Shown here piece by piece: positions 7,400-14,485 of a DNA stretch of 19,642 bases. Below the pieces are notes generated by a model. It was not told the DNA's origin. It saw only the letters and a list, made by a program, of their open reading frames with translations, and did no database searches. Numbering within the stretch: position 1 is the stretch's first letter; every line of letters begins with the position of its first letter. The position numbers and the translations under genes were made by a program. The DNA comes from an uncultured Collinsella sp. (GTDB taxonomy: Bacteria > Actinomycetota > Coriobacteriia > Coriobacteriales > Coriobacteriaceae): assembly GCA_900550785.1 (NCBI GenBank), contig URTL01000023.1:1-19642 (forward strand), in the 5' to 3' direction.

Positions 7400-8221
7400 A
7401 TGCTCAACGACCTCTACCATATGCTTGATCCCGTCGCCATCTCGGCGGGGCCCATCACCATCTACTGGTACGGCTTGGCCTATGTGGTCGGAGCTCTGCT
7501 CACGGCGGTCGTCATGTACCGCACGCAGCGCCGTTGGGGTTTTGACATTACGGTCGACGACCTGACGAGTGTCGTGGTCGGCGTGGTCTTTGGCCTTATC
7601 ATTGGCGCCCGCCTGTTCTACGTCATCTTTTACGGCGACGGCTACTACTGGGCGCATCCGCTCGAGATCTTTGCTACCAATGAAGGCGGCATGAGCTTCC
7701 ATGGCGGCCTGGTGGGCGGCATCATCGGCGGCGTGCTCGTGTGCCGCATGTACAAGCTCGACGCCTGGACCATCGCCGACCTTGCCGTTATCGGTGCTCC
7801 GCTGGCCTTATGTCTGGGACGCTGCGCCAACTTTGTCAACGGCGAGCTGTGGGGCAAGCCGACCGATCTGCCCTGGGGCGTGATCTTTGGCGGCACCGCG
7901 GGCGATATGCCGCGTCATCCTTCCCAGCTCTATGAGGCATTCCTAGAGGGCGTCGTGCTCTTCTGTATTTTGCAGGTGCTCAGCCGCAAAAAGCCGCTGC
8001 TGCCCCAGGGTACGTTTATGGGCGTGTTCGTGATGGGGTACGGCATCGTCCGCTTTCTCGTTGAGTTCGTGCGCGTGCCCGATGCCCAGCTGGGTTATCT
8101 GCTGGGCGGCGTCATCACCATGGGTCAGCTGCTGAGTTTGCCGCTCGTGATCGCCGGTCTGGCGCTCATCATCTTCGCCCGACACCGCAATCGTCCCCAG
8201 CGCATCTACCTCGACGCCTAA
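7400..8221 (+). CDS. lgt: Prolipoprotein diacylglyceryl transferase
   Basis: Lgt moves diacylglyceryl from phosphatidylglycerol to the lipobox Cys of prolipoproteins in the cytoplasmic membrane, the first step of lipoprotein maturation. Family features are all present: an N-terminal segment with ITIYWYGLAYVVG (residues 19-31), FHGG with the essential His101, GRCANFVNGELWG (140-152, the Lgt signature with Arg141), HPSQLYEA (173-180), and RFLVEFVRVPDAQLG (218-232). About seven membrane segments are expected. ATG 7400 is preferred because AGGGGGA (7388-7394) precedes it and the N-terminus then matches the family. An upstream in-frame ATG at 7340 falls in the hairpin before the gene. At 273 residues it has the usual length. 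A hairpin repeat starts 2 nt after the stop. Confidence 0.94.
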   Translation: MLNDLYHMLDPVAISAGPITIYWYGLAYVVGALLTAVVMYRTQRRWGFDITVDDLTSVVVGVVFGLIIGARLFYVIFYGDGYYWAHPLEIFATNEGGMSFHGGLVGGIIGGVLVCRMYKLDAWTIADLAVIGAPLALCLGRCANFVNGELWGKPTDLPWGVIFGGTAGDMPRHPSQLYEAFLEGVVLFCILQVLSRKKPLLPQGTFMGVFVMGYGIVRFLVEFVRVPDAQLGYLLGGVITMGQLLSLPLVIAGLALIIFARHRNRPQRIYLDA

Positions 8222-8222
8222 C

Positions 8223-8265
8223 CAAGACCACCACAAAGGGGACAGGCACCTTTGTGGTGGTCTTG
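8223..8265. repeat. Perfect hairpin repeat after lgt, with loop GGGACAGGCAC
   Basis: Perfect 16-bp arms (CAAGACCACCACAAAG at 8223-8238 and its complement at 8250-8265) enclose the 11-nt loop GGGACAGGCAC. The element starts 2 nt after the lgt stop. It has no T-run downstream, so it is not a standard intrinsic terminator. Its loop motif recurs after the DUF6020 gene and asp23. Confidence 0.7.
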
Positions 8266-8301
8266 CCGAGTTTGATAGGTTTCTAGAAAGGCTTTCGGAC
8301 T

Positions 8302-10485
8302 GTGAAGGATTCCGACCTCTCCACAACGGCTGCGCGCGACGCTGCCCGCATCGTCTGGTTTAAGCGCTACCCCGCCAAGCAGACGCTCATCGCATTTTTG
8401 CTCGCGCTGTTGGCGACCACGGCGTTTTCCATCGATCCTGCCCCGGTGTCGAGCAACGCAGTCTTGGCGATTGACCCCAAAGCCTCGGGCATGCTGTACG
8501 TGTGCTACGAGGTGCTCCTCTCGTTTGCCGGCCATACCGACGCGGTCATGCTGCTTGCGCTTGCCTGCCTGCTCACCTTGCCGTTTCGCTACGTGTTCTT
8601 TGGCCGTGGCGACACCTGGCGTCCATCGATCATTCTGCCGTCGCTGTTCTTCGCCATCTGCATGGTGTTCGGCCGCAGCTACGATCTCACCGACTCGGCC
8701 GAGATTGTCCTTGGCGACAAAGCCCGCATCATCTGCGCTTGGATTGGCGGCGCGGGCTGGATGCTCTTGGCGGTCGTTGCCTTCTACCTTGCCTTTGAGT
8801 GTCTAGATTGGCTGAGCTCTCGGCGCATTCCGTTTTCCGAGGCGCACTTTGGCCGCGTATGGCGTGTGACTCACGCCGTGCTCTCGGTCCATCCCTTTGC
8901 CGGGCCCTTCCTGGTGCTTATGGTCGCCTGGGCGCCCACGCTCATCGCTTCGCTGCCCGGCCTTTTTATGGGAGATACGGGTGCGCAGATTCGCCAGTGG
9001 TTCAACTACCCCAACGGCACGAGTGACTACCTGCGTCTGCTCAATCCCAATGTGTTGCTCAACGGACATCATCCCGTGGTGCACACGGCTATCATCGGTT
9101 CGTGCGTCCAGCTGGGGCTTTCACTGTTCAACAGCGCCAACGCAGGTCTTGCCATCTACACCTGCGCTCAGTTCGGCATTACGGCCGCCTGCATGGCCTA
9201 TTCCATCTCGTCGCTGCGCAAGCTGGGCGTGAGCCTGCCGGTCCGTGGCGTGATCTTGCTGTTCTTTGTGTTTATGCCGATGTTCTCTAACTACGCGGCG
9301 TTGCTCACCAAAGACGTGCTCTTTGCCGACGCGTTCTTGGTGCTGCTGGTACAGACCGTCAAGCTCGTGGCATGTGGCTTGCCCCGTCGTGATGCCAATG
9401 TCGAGCGAACGGGCGAGAAAGCCCCCGTGCTCTTTGCGCGCCACGACTGGCTGCTGCTTGCTCTGGGCGCCATGGGCTCCACGTTTCTGCGTAACGGCGG
9501 CCTGGTGTTTCCCCTGGCGGCATGCGTAATCGCGGCGGCGCTTTGCGCATGGGACGTGCATGTGTCTCGTCGTGCAGCCAAGCAGGCTGGTGCTGCGCCT
9601 TCGGGCGCCACCCCGCGTTTCCGCTGGGTGGGAGTTCTTGCGGTGCTTGCGCTCTGCCTTGCCTCTAATATGTACTTCACCAAGGTCTTTATGCCGGCAC
9701 ACGACATCACGCCTGGTTCCAAGCGCGAAATCCTCTCGATTCCGTTCCAGCAGACGGCTCGTTTTGTCCAAAAGCACGACGGCCTCAACTCGGGCGTCAA
9801 CCCCACGGTTAAGGAGGACGGCACCATCGTGGAGGCTCCTTGCGACGGCTTGGTGACCGACGAAGAGCGTGCCGTGATCGACCGTGTGCTCAAGTACGAG
9901 AATCTGGGGCGCCGTTACAACCCGGATAAGTCGGACGCCGTCAAAAATTGCTTTAACGAGTACGCCTCGCAGGAGGACATCAAGGCTTATTTTGAGGTGT
10001 GGGCCCAGATGTTCAAAAAGGATCCCGAGTGCTATATCTCGGCGCTCATCAATAACTACTACGGCTACTTTTATCCGAGCGCCCGCGATGCGTGGGTCTA
10101 CAGCACGGCGCGCAGTGCCGAGATTATGGCGAAGCCCGATAACCTCAAGTACTTTGACTTCCATCCGGTCGATAGCAAGGTCGTGCGCTGGTGCGACCAC
10201 CTGATCAACCTGTATCGCGTGGCAGTACAACGCATCCCGTTTATCTCGCTCACCATGAGCTCGGCCACCTATGTGTGGATCATGATCGCCGTGGTGCTCT
10301 ATCTGCTACGTCGTCATTCGTGGCGCGGGCTGGCCATTTGGGTGCCGCTGCTGGGCGTGCTCGCCGTGTGCCTGATCGGTCCCTGCAATGGCTCGACCTA
10401 CATGCGCTACCTGTATCCGGTCATCGCCTGCATGCCCTTTGCCATCGGCGCCACCATCACCCGCAGCGACCTCCTCTGGTCCTAA
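8302..10485 (+). CDS. DUF6020-like polytopic membrane protein, possible GT-C-type glycosyltransferase
   Basis: This 727-residue protein has many hydrophobic segments up to about residue 460, an extracytoplasmic-looking soluble domain at about 465-640, and three more membrane segments before a short C-terminus. Conserved-looking spots in loops are GDTGAQIRQWFNY (Asp225), NGHHPVVHT (254-262), TKDVLFADAF (Asp338) and TFLRNGGL (Arg397). An acidic loop residue followed by HHP and a downstream KD fits the DUF6020 family, which resembles GT-C glycosyltransferases that use lipid-linked sugars outside the membrane. The enzymatic role is inference. The start is GTG 8302 with AGAAAGG about 10 nt upstream. 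It stands alone, not in a polysaccharide cluster. It follows lgt by 80 bp and is itself followed directly by a hairpin repeat. Confidence 0.75.
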   Translation: MKDSDLSTTAARDAARIVWFKRYPAKQTLIAFLLALLATTAFSIDPAPVSSNAVLAIDPKASGMLYVCYEVLLSFAGHTDAVMLLALACLLTLPFRYVFFGRGDTWRPSIILPSLFFAICMVFGRSYDLTDSAEIVLGDKARIICAWIGGAGWMLLAVVAFYLAFECLDWLSSRRIPFSEAHFGRVWRVTHAVLSVHPFAGPFLVLMVAWAPTLIASLPGLFMGDTGAQIRQWFNYPNGTSDYLRLLNPNVLLNGHHPVVHTAIIGSCVQLGLSLFNSANAGLAIYTCAQFGITAACMAYSISSLRKLGVSLPVRGVILLFFVFMPMFSNYAALLTKDVLFADAFLVLLVQTVKLVACGLPRRDANVERTGEKAPVLFARHDWLLLALGAMGSTFLRNGGLVFPLAACVIAAALCAWDVHVSRRAAKQAGAAPSGATPRFRWVGVLAVLALCLASNMYFTKVFMPAHDITPGSKREILSIPFQQTARFVQKHDGLNSGVNPTVKEDGTIVEAPCDGLVTDEERAVIDRVLKYENLGRRYNPDKSDAVKNCFNEYASQEDIKAYFEVWAQMFKKDPECYISALINNYYGYFYPSARDAWVYSTARSAEIMAKPDNLKYFDFHPVDSKVVRWCDHLINLYRVAVQRIPFISLTMSSATYVWIMIAVVLYLLRRHSWRGLAIWVPLLGVLAVCLIGPCNGSTYMRYLYPVIACMPFAIGATITRSDLLWS

Positions 10486-10520
10486 TTTGGTGCATTGGGG
10501 TCAGGTTGCTTTGCACCAAA
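10486..10520. repeat. Hairpin repeat after the DUF6020-like gene, loop containing GGGGTCAGG
   Basis: TTTGGTGCA (10486-10494) pairs perfectly with TGCACCAAA (10512-10520). The 17-nt loop contains GGGGTCAGG. The left arm begins at the base right after the stop codon (10483-10485). There is no T-run after it. The stem sequence is unrelated to the one after lgt, but the loop core differs by only one base. Confidence 0.6.
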
Positions 10521-10650
10521 GGGTGGCATCATCACGACGCCTTCATTTTGGGGTTTATCTCGCAGGCCAGTAGGTATATCATAACGACGTTTGTTTATAT
10601 TGCCCGAGCATCTGCGCTGGGCTTTAGGTCGAAACCGATAGGAGACACGT

Positions 10651-11457
10651 ATGTCCGGACACTCTAAGTGGGCCACAACCAAGCATCGTAAGGGCGCGCA
10701 GGACGCCAAGCGTTCCGCCCTCTTCTCCAAGCTGAGCCGCAACATCACCGTTGCTGCCCGTCTCGGCGGTGACCCGCTGCCCGAGAACAACGCCAGCCTC
10801 GCCGCTGCCGTTGCCAAGGCCAAGGCTCAGTCCATGCCCAAGGACAAGATCAAGTCCGCTATCGACAAGGCTTTTGGTTCGGGTGCCGACGCTGCCGTCT
10901 ACGAGAACATCGTGTACGAGGGCTACGGCCCCGCCGGTGTCGCCGTCTACGTTGACTGCCTGACCGACAACCGCAACCGCACCGCCGCTGATGTCCGTTC
11001 CGCCTTCTCCCACGCTGGTGGCAACCTGGGCACCTCCGGCTCCGTTGCCTTCCAGTTTGAGCGCAAGGGCCAGATCGTTGTTGCCAAGGAGATCCTGGAC
11101 GAGAACGCCAAGAAGGAGACCATGATCGCCAACGGTGCTGCCGGTGACGAGGATGAGTTCATGATGGCCATCGCCGAGGCCGGTGGCGAGGACTACGAGG
11201 ATGCCGGCGAGGAGTGGATCGTCTGGACTACCGCTAACGAGGTCATGGCTGTCTCCAAGGCGCTCGAGGAGCAGGGCGTCCAGGTCAAGGGCTCCGAGAC
11301 CACCATGGTCCCGACCACCCCGACCGAGGTCTCCGGCGCCGACGCCAAGAAGGTTCAGCGCCTCATCGACCGTCTTGAGGAGCTCGACGACGTCCAGGAT
11401 GTTTACAGCACCATGGACATGACCGACGAGGTCATCGCTGCCCTCGAGGAGGAGTAG
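10651..11457 (+). CDS. yebC: YebC/PmpR (TACO1) family translation or regulatory factor
   Basis: This is a soluble 268-residue protein. The N-terminal signature MSGHSKWATTKHRKGAQDAKR is diagnostic, followed by ARLGGDP, PENNASLAAAVAKAKAQSMPKDKI, IVYEGYGPAGVAVYVDCLTDNRNRT and GGNLGTSGSVAFQFERKG. The family was long described as DNA-binding regulators. Work on the YebC/TACO1 group instead supports a role on ribosomes, easing synthesis of proline-rich stretches; which applies here cannot be read from sequence. ATG 10651 has AGGAG about 8 nt upstream. It is slightly longer than the usual 240-250 residues because of an acidic insert (GAAGDEDEFMMAIAEAGGEDYEDAGEE). AT-rich boxes TATATC (10575-10580) and TATATT (10596-10601) in the leader are possible -10 elements without clear -35. 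RuvC, its frequent neighbour elsewhere, is not adjacent here. Confidence 0.93.
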   Translation: MSGHSKWATTKHRKGAQDAKRSALFSKLSRNITVAARLGGDPLPENNASLAAAVAKAKAQSMPKDKIKSAIDKAFGSGADAAVYENIVYEGYGPAGVAVYVDCLTDNRNRTAADVRSAFSHAGGNLGTSGSVAFQFERKGQIVVAKEILDENAKKETMIANGAAGDEDEFMMAIAEAGGEDYEDAGEEWIVWTTANEVMAVSKALEEQGVQVKGSETTMVPTTPTEVSGADAKKVQRLIDRLEELDDVQDVYSTMDMTDEVIAALEEE

Positions 11458-11462
11458 CGCCC

Positions 11463-11570
11463 GCACGGGTTAAGCCGTGCATATCTGGGCATAATGAAGC
11501 GAGCATGCAAGCCTCGTGGAATAGATGAGCCGGATCCGCGTGCGTAGAGCACCGGACCCGGCTCTTTTAT
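11463..11570 (+). terminator. Terminator region after yebC
   Basis: The main hairpin pairs GAGCCGGATCCG (11527-11538) with CGGACCCGGCTC (11553-11564), 12 positions with one A-C mismatch, followed by TTTTAT. A small perfect 6-bp hairpin (GCACGG/CCGTGC, 11463-11480) lies just after the stop. A consensus TATAAT (11568-11573) overlaps the T-run and could be the -10 of the downstream amaP operon, although no -35 is visible at the right distance. Confidence 0.75.
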
Positions 11571-11623
11571 AATGATGCGAACCGTTTTGTATTTCGAGTG
11601 CCGAGATTTGAAGGGAGCGCCAC

Positions 11624-12169
11624 GTGCGCGTACTCAAACGAGCCCTAGCGATTGTGTATCTTGCCGCCGCCATCGTGGCGCTGGGTACGCTTGTCTGCCA
11701 GTTTTGGGGGCCGTATACGTATCGCTTTATGCTGCTGATGCGCGACCCCATGCCGCGCATTGTCGTGACGGCATGCGGCGGAGTTGTGGCGATCGGCGTG
11801 CTGGTGAGCTTCTTCCGCCTGATGTTTGCTCGTCGCGAGCCGTCCTGTGTGCATCCGGCGGGGGAGCGCAATATCGAGGTCACGCTCGCGGCGCTTTCTT
11901 CGTGCGCTCGCACTGCGGCAGAGCGCGACGATCGCGTGATGGTCGAGCATGTCGAGGCCCGCGTCCAAGGCTCCGACGATTCGCACGTCCGATTTAAGGT
12001 CGAGGCTATCGCGCTTGACGATAAGGACGTGGCATCTCTGGCTACTGCGATGCAGCGGCGCATCGAGGAAGCTTGCGACACCATGCTTGGCACGCCGGGC
12101 ACGACCGCACGCGTTCGTTTTTTGCCGTCCAAGACTACCGTCCAGACCGTGGAGGTTTCCGGTGAGTGA
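11624..12169 (+). CDS. amaP: AmaP-type alkaline-shock membrane anchor protein
   Basis: This 181-residue protein has two N-terminal hydrophobic segments (about residues 6-28 and 46-66) and a soluble C-terminal part. That part has an Asp23-like alternation (NIEVTLAALSSCARTAA, RVMVEHVEARVQG, VRFKVEAIALDDKDV). This layout fits AmaP, which anchors Asp23 to the membrane in Staphylococcus aureus. The identification rests on topology and on the neighbours (DUF2273 and Asp23 in the same order) more than on strong motifs. GTG 11624 has AAGGGAG upstream. Its end overlaps the next gene by 8 nt, so the two are probably translationally coupled. A TATAAT box lies about 50 bp upstream. Confidence 0.78.
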   Translation: MRVLKRALAIVYLAAAIVALGTLVCQFWGPYTYRFMLLMRDPMPRIVVTACGGVVAIGVLVSFFRLMFARREPSCVHPAGERNIEVTLAALSSCARTAAERDDRVMVEHVEARVQGSDDSHVRFKVEAIALDDKDVASLATAMQRRIEEACDTMLGTPGTTARVRFLPSKTTVQTVEVSGE

Positions 12170-12539
12170 TACCAATCAAGACAAGACCGCTCGTACGCCG
12201 CGCCTGACGATTGACCAGAGCGCCACGCCGGCGAACGAACCTGTTGATTCCAAAGCAGAGGCAACCGAGTTACAAGACGCGGCAGCCGCGGATTTTGACG
12301 AGGCTATGGGTCTCATCAAGGGTACGGGCGCTGCCATCTGGAGCTATGCCGTGCGTCATCCCAACACCACGCTTGGCGCCGTCGCTGGCTTTATCCTCGC
12401 CGTGTTGGTGCTCACGTTGGGCCTGTGGGACACGCTCGTCATTGCATTCTTCGTGCTGATCGGCGCCGTGATCGGCCAAATTCGCGACGGCGAAAACGGG
12501 ATCGTCAACTTCTTCGGCCGTCTGTTTAGCGGCCGCTAA
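12162..12539 (+). CDS. DUF2273 family small membrane protein of the Asp23 operon
   Basis: The C-terminal half (residues about 60-125) has two hydrophobic stretches, AVAGFILAVLVLTLGLWDTLVIAFFVLIGAVIG, then an RDGENGIVNFFGRLF tail, typical of DUF2273 proteins found beside Asp23/AmaP. The usual family protein is only about 60-80 residues. Here a 60-residue hydrophilic N-terminus (Thr/Ala/Asp-rich) is added, an unusual extension. GTG 12162 is chosen because it lies in the GTGAGTGA overlap with the amaP stop, with GGAGG at 12151-12155. The reading frame is open further upstream, but that part overlaps amaP and is not expected to be translated. The function is not known; it probably helps position the Asp23 complex at the membrane. 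Confidence 0.82.
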   Translation: MSDTNQDKTARTPRLTIDQSATPANEPVDSKAEATELQDAAAADFDEAMGLIKGTGAAIWSYAVRHPNTTLGAVAGFILAVLVLTLGLWDTLVIAFFVLIGAVIGQIRDGENGIVNFFGRLFSGR

Positions 12540-12583
12540 TATGTATTCGACTGTCGCATCCGCGGCAGGCATAAGGAGGAACC

Positions 12584-13105
12584 ATGGCTTTTAATACGAA
12601 GGTCGATGTGGCCGATACCGAGCTCGAGGAGAACGAGGCGGCCGTCGCCGAAGCCGAGGATGTGACGCTCGAGGATGAGGCGCTCGTCGAGGCCGAGTCC
12701 GCCGATGACGCGGACGAGGATGATGAGGAAACAGACGAGTCCGAGGACTCGCTGACCTATTCCAACGGTGTGATCGAGAAGATCGTCGCCATGGCCACCC
12801 GCGAGGTGCCGCACGTCCTGGGCATGAAGGGTAACCTTATGCACTTTGTGCAGGAGCAGTTTGGTGCCGAGAATCTGACCAAGGGCGTGACGGTTGAGGT
12901 CACCGATGACAATCGCGTGGTCGTCAACATCTCCGTCATTATCGAGTACGGCGCCTATGCGCCCGCGATCTTCGACGATGTCAAGGCACGTGTCACCGAG
13001 CGCCTTGCCGCGATGACCGGCCTTGAGGTGGCGGGCGTCAACCTGCGCATCGAGGACGTCATCACCCCCGAGGAGTACGAGCACCGCACCAGCCAGCACG
13101 AGTAA
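12584..13105 (+). CDS. Asp23/Gls24 family envelope stress protein
   Basis: Residues 58-165 form an Asp23/Gls24 domain: LTYSNGVIEKIVAMATREVPHVLGMKG, then KGVTVEVTDDNRVVVNISVIIEYGAYAPAIFDDVKARVTERLAAMTGLEVAGVNLRIEDV. Family members are abundant, membrane-associated through AmaP, and linked to alkaline or cell-envelope stress. The first 57 residues are an acidic, low-complexity extension (ELEENEAAVAEAEDV, DDADEDDEETDESEDS) that is not part of the domain. ATG 12584 has a very strong AAGGAGG 5 nt before it, suggesting high expression. It is the last gene of the amaP-DUF2273-asp23 operon, 44 bp after the DUF2273 gene. A hairpin repeat starts at the base after the stop, and a terminator follows. Confidence 0.9.
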   Translation: MAFNTKVDVADTELEENEAAVAEAEDVTLEDEALVEAESADDADEDDEETDESEDSLTYSNGVIEKIVAMATREVPHVLGMKGNLMHFVQEQFGAENLTKGVTVEVTDDNRVVVNISVIIEYGAYAPAIFDDVKARVTERLAAMTGLEVAGVNLRIEDVITPEEYEHRTSQHE

Positions 13106-13138
13106 CCTTCCAAAAAGGGACAGGTTTGTTTTGGCAGG
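13106..13138. repeat. Hairpin repeat after asp23, loop containing GGGACAGG
   Basis: CCTTCCAAAA (13106-13115) pairs with TTTTGGCAGG (13129-13138) with one mismatch. The 13-nt loop is AGGGACAGGTTTG. The left arm begins at the base right after the TAA of asp23. A separate T-tailed terminator lies 20 bp further on, so this hairpin is not needed for termination. Confidence 0.6.
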
Positions 13139-13158
13139 CTTTATCTGCGAAAACGTTA

Positions 13159-13203
13159 AACGGCCGACCGCGCAAGCAAAAGCGTGGCCGGCCGTTATTT
13201 GTA
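13159..13203 (+). terminator. Terminator of the amaP-asp23 operon
   Basis: AACGGCCGACCGCGC (13159-13173) pairs with GCGTGGCCGGCCGTT (13182-13196), 15 positions with one mismatch and one G-U, an 8-nt A-rich loop and an ATTTGTAT tail. A second, perfect 8-bp hairpin (GTATGCCC / GGGCATAC, 13201-13224) follows immediately. Confidence 0.75.
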
Positions 13204-13242
13204 TGCCCCCCGATGTGGGCATACCGCTCGTCTAACTAGGGG

Positions 13243-13270
13243 TTGCAATCGTCGCGTTCCGCGTTACCCT
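13243..13270 (+). promoter_or_regulatory. Candidate promoter of the YitT-family gene
   Basis: TTGCAA (13243-13248) and TACCCT (13265-13270) are separated by 16 bp, and the start codon is 43 bp further on. Each box matches the sigma-A consensus at four positions. Confidence 0.4.
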
Positions 13271-13313
13271 AATGGGCGCATTGTTTCCAAATTGTTAACG
13301 AGGGGTTGCCGTA

Positions 13314-14336
13314 ATGGCCGACGAGCACGAAACAGAAAGCAAGGCATGGGCGATTGAGGCCGCCGCGGCAGAGGCGGCATCGCGTGCTGCCGAGGAGGTG
13401 CATCGTCCTCCCGTGGTGCCGATGGAGCGCGTGGTTGATCGCACCGATATCGAGCGCGGCGAGCGTGTCGGTCAAAAGCGCAGCCAGGAGCCGGGCTTCC
13501 CGCGCTTTTTTGCCGAGCTCAATCTGGGCCTGATTCTTACGGCCTTCGCCATCGTTGCGTTTAAAACCCCTAATCACTTTGCTTTTGGCGGCACCTCGGG
13601 CGTGTCGGTCATTCTGTCCACGCTGTTCCCGACCCTGCCCGTCGGCGTTTTTATGTGGATTATCAACGCGGTTCTCGTCGTCTTGGGCTTTATCTTTTTG
13701 GAGCGCAAGGCGATTCTTTGGAGCGTCTTCGCCTCGTTTGCGCTTTCGGCCTATGTTTCGCTGTTTGAGCTCTTTATCCCGACTGATGTCTCGATGACGG
13801 GCGATATGTGGCTTGACCTGTGCTTTGCCGTGATCCTGCCGGCGCTCGGCAGCGCCATTGTCTTTGATATTGGCGCCTCGACGGGCGGCACGGACATTCT
13901 CGCTATGATCCTCAAACGCCGCACCACGCTCGAGATTGGTCGCGCACTGCTGTTGGTCGATATCGGCATCGTGGCCATCGCGGCCTTTTTGTATGGCCCG
14001 CGTGTCGGTCTGTATTGCGTGCTCGGCCTGTTTGCCAAGACGCTTGTGGTCGACAAGGCCATCGAGAGCATTCACCTTCGTAAGGTCTGCACAGTCATTT
14101 GTTCCGAGCCCCTTAAGGTCGAGGAGTTTATCGTCAAGCATCTCAACCGCACGGCGACCATCAGCCGCGGTTACGGTGCCTTCTCGGGCAAGTGCGTGAC
14201 GGTGATCATGAGCGTGCTGAGCCGTCGCGAGGCCGTGCAACTGCGCCGCTATGCGCGCGAGGTCGATCCGGGTGCCTTTATCACGATTGTCGACAGCTCC
14301 GAGATCGTCGGCAAGGGCTTCCGCGGAACGAACTAG
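13314..14336 (+). CDS. YitT-family membrane protein (YitT + DUF2179)
   Basis: The layout is a 65-residue hydrophilic N-terminus, a YitT membrane domain at about residues 68-250, and a cytosolic DUF2179 domain at about 255-335. Family marks are NHFAFGGTSGVSVIL (GGTSG), a second GASTGGTDILAMIL (STGGTDI), and in DUF2179 the stretch TATISRGYGAFSGKCVTVIMSVLSRREAVQLRRYAREVDPGAFITI ending in a GKGF motif. The function of the family is poorly known; it has been suggested to act in transport. ATG 13314 has GAGGGG about 8 nt upstream. The N-terminal extension (Ala/Glu-rich, containing ERVVDRTDIERGERVGQ) is longer than in most YitT proteins, usually about 280-300 residues against 340 here. It appears monocistronic. 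Confidence 0.9.
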   Translation: MADEHETESKAWAIEAAAAEAASRAAEEVHRPPVVPMERVVDRTDIERGERVGQKRSQEPGFPRFFAELNLGLILTAFAIVAFKTPNHFAFGGTSGVSVILSTLFPTLPVGVFMWIINAVLVVLGFIFLERKAILWSVFASFALSAYVSLFELFIPTDVSMTGDMWLDLCFAVILPALGSAIVFDIGASTGGTDILAMILKRRTTLEIGRALLLVDIGIVAIAAFLYGPRVGLYCVLGLFAKTLVVDKAIESIHLRKVCTVICSEPLKVEEFIVKHLNRTATISRGYGAFSGKCVTVIMSVLSRREAVQLRRYAREVDPGAFITIVDSSEIVGKGFRGTN

Positions 14337-14485
14337 CACAGACGTATTCAATGAACCGCCTGCTGGCGCCGTGTACCTTGCAAATCGGTCATCTTTGAGT
14401 ATTTGACCCCACATTGGGCAATAATGATGCTAAAGACAACGTTTGCGATCCAAGTGATTCGTTCAAGATACGAAGGGATGATTCT
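14337..14485 (+). promoter_or_regulatory. Intergenic region before the zinc-ribbon membrane gene
   Basis: TTGCAA (14380-14385) and TTGACC (14404-14409) are -35-like, but neither has a good -10 at standard spacing. No terminator for the preceding YitT gene is visible, so read-through into the next gene is possible. Confidence 0.25.

Noticed and set aside
9121..10230. Minus-strand ORF of 369 aa opposite the DUF6020-like gene
   Set aside because: No motifs, Arg/His/Gly-rich shadow; the plus strand encodes a coherent membrane protein.
10624..11466. Minus-strand ORF of 280 aa opposite yebC
   Set aside because: Leu/Gly/Val-rich shadow of the YebC codons; the plus strand has a diagnostic N-terminal signature.
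13269..14414. Minus-strand ORF of 381 aa opposite the YitT gene
   Set aside because: Antisense shadow without motifs; it spans both flanking intergenic regions.
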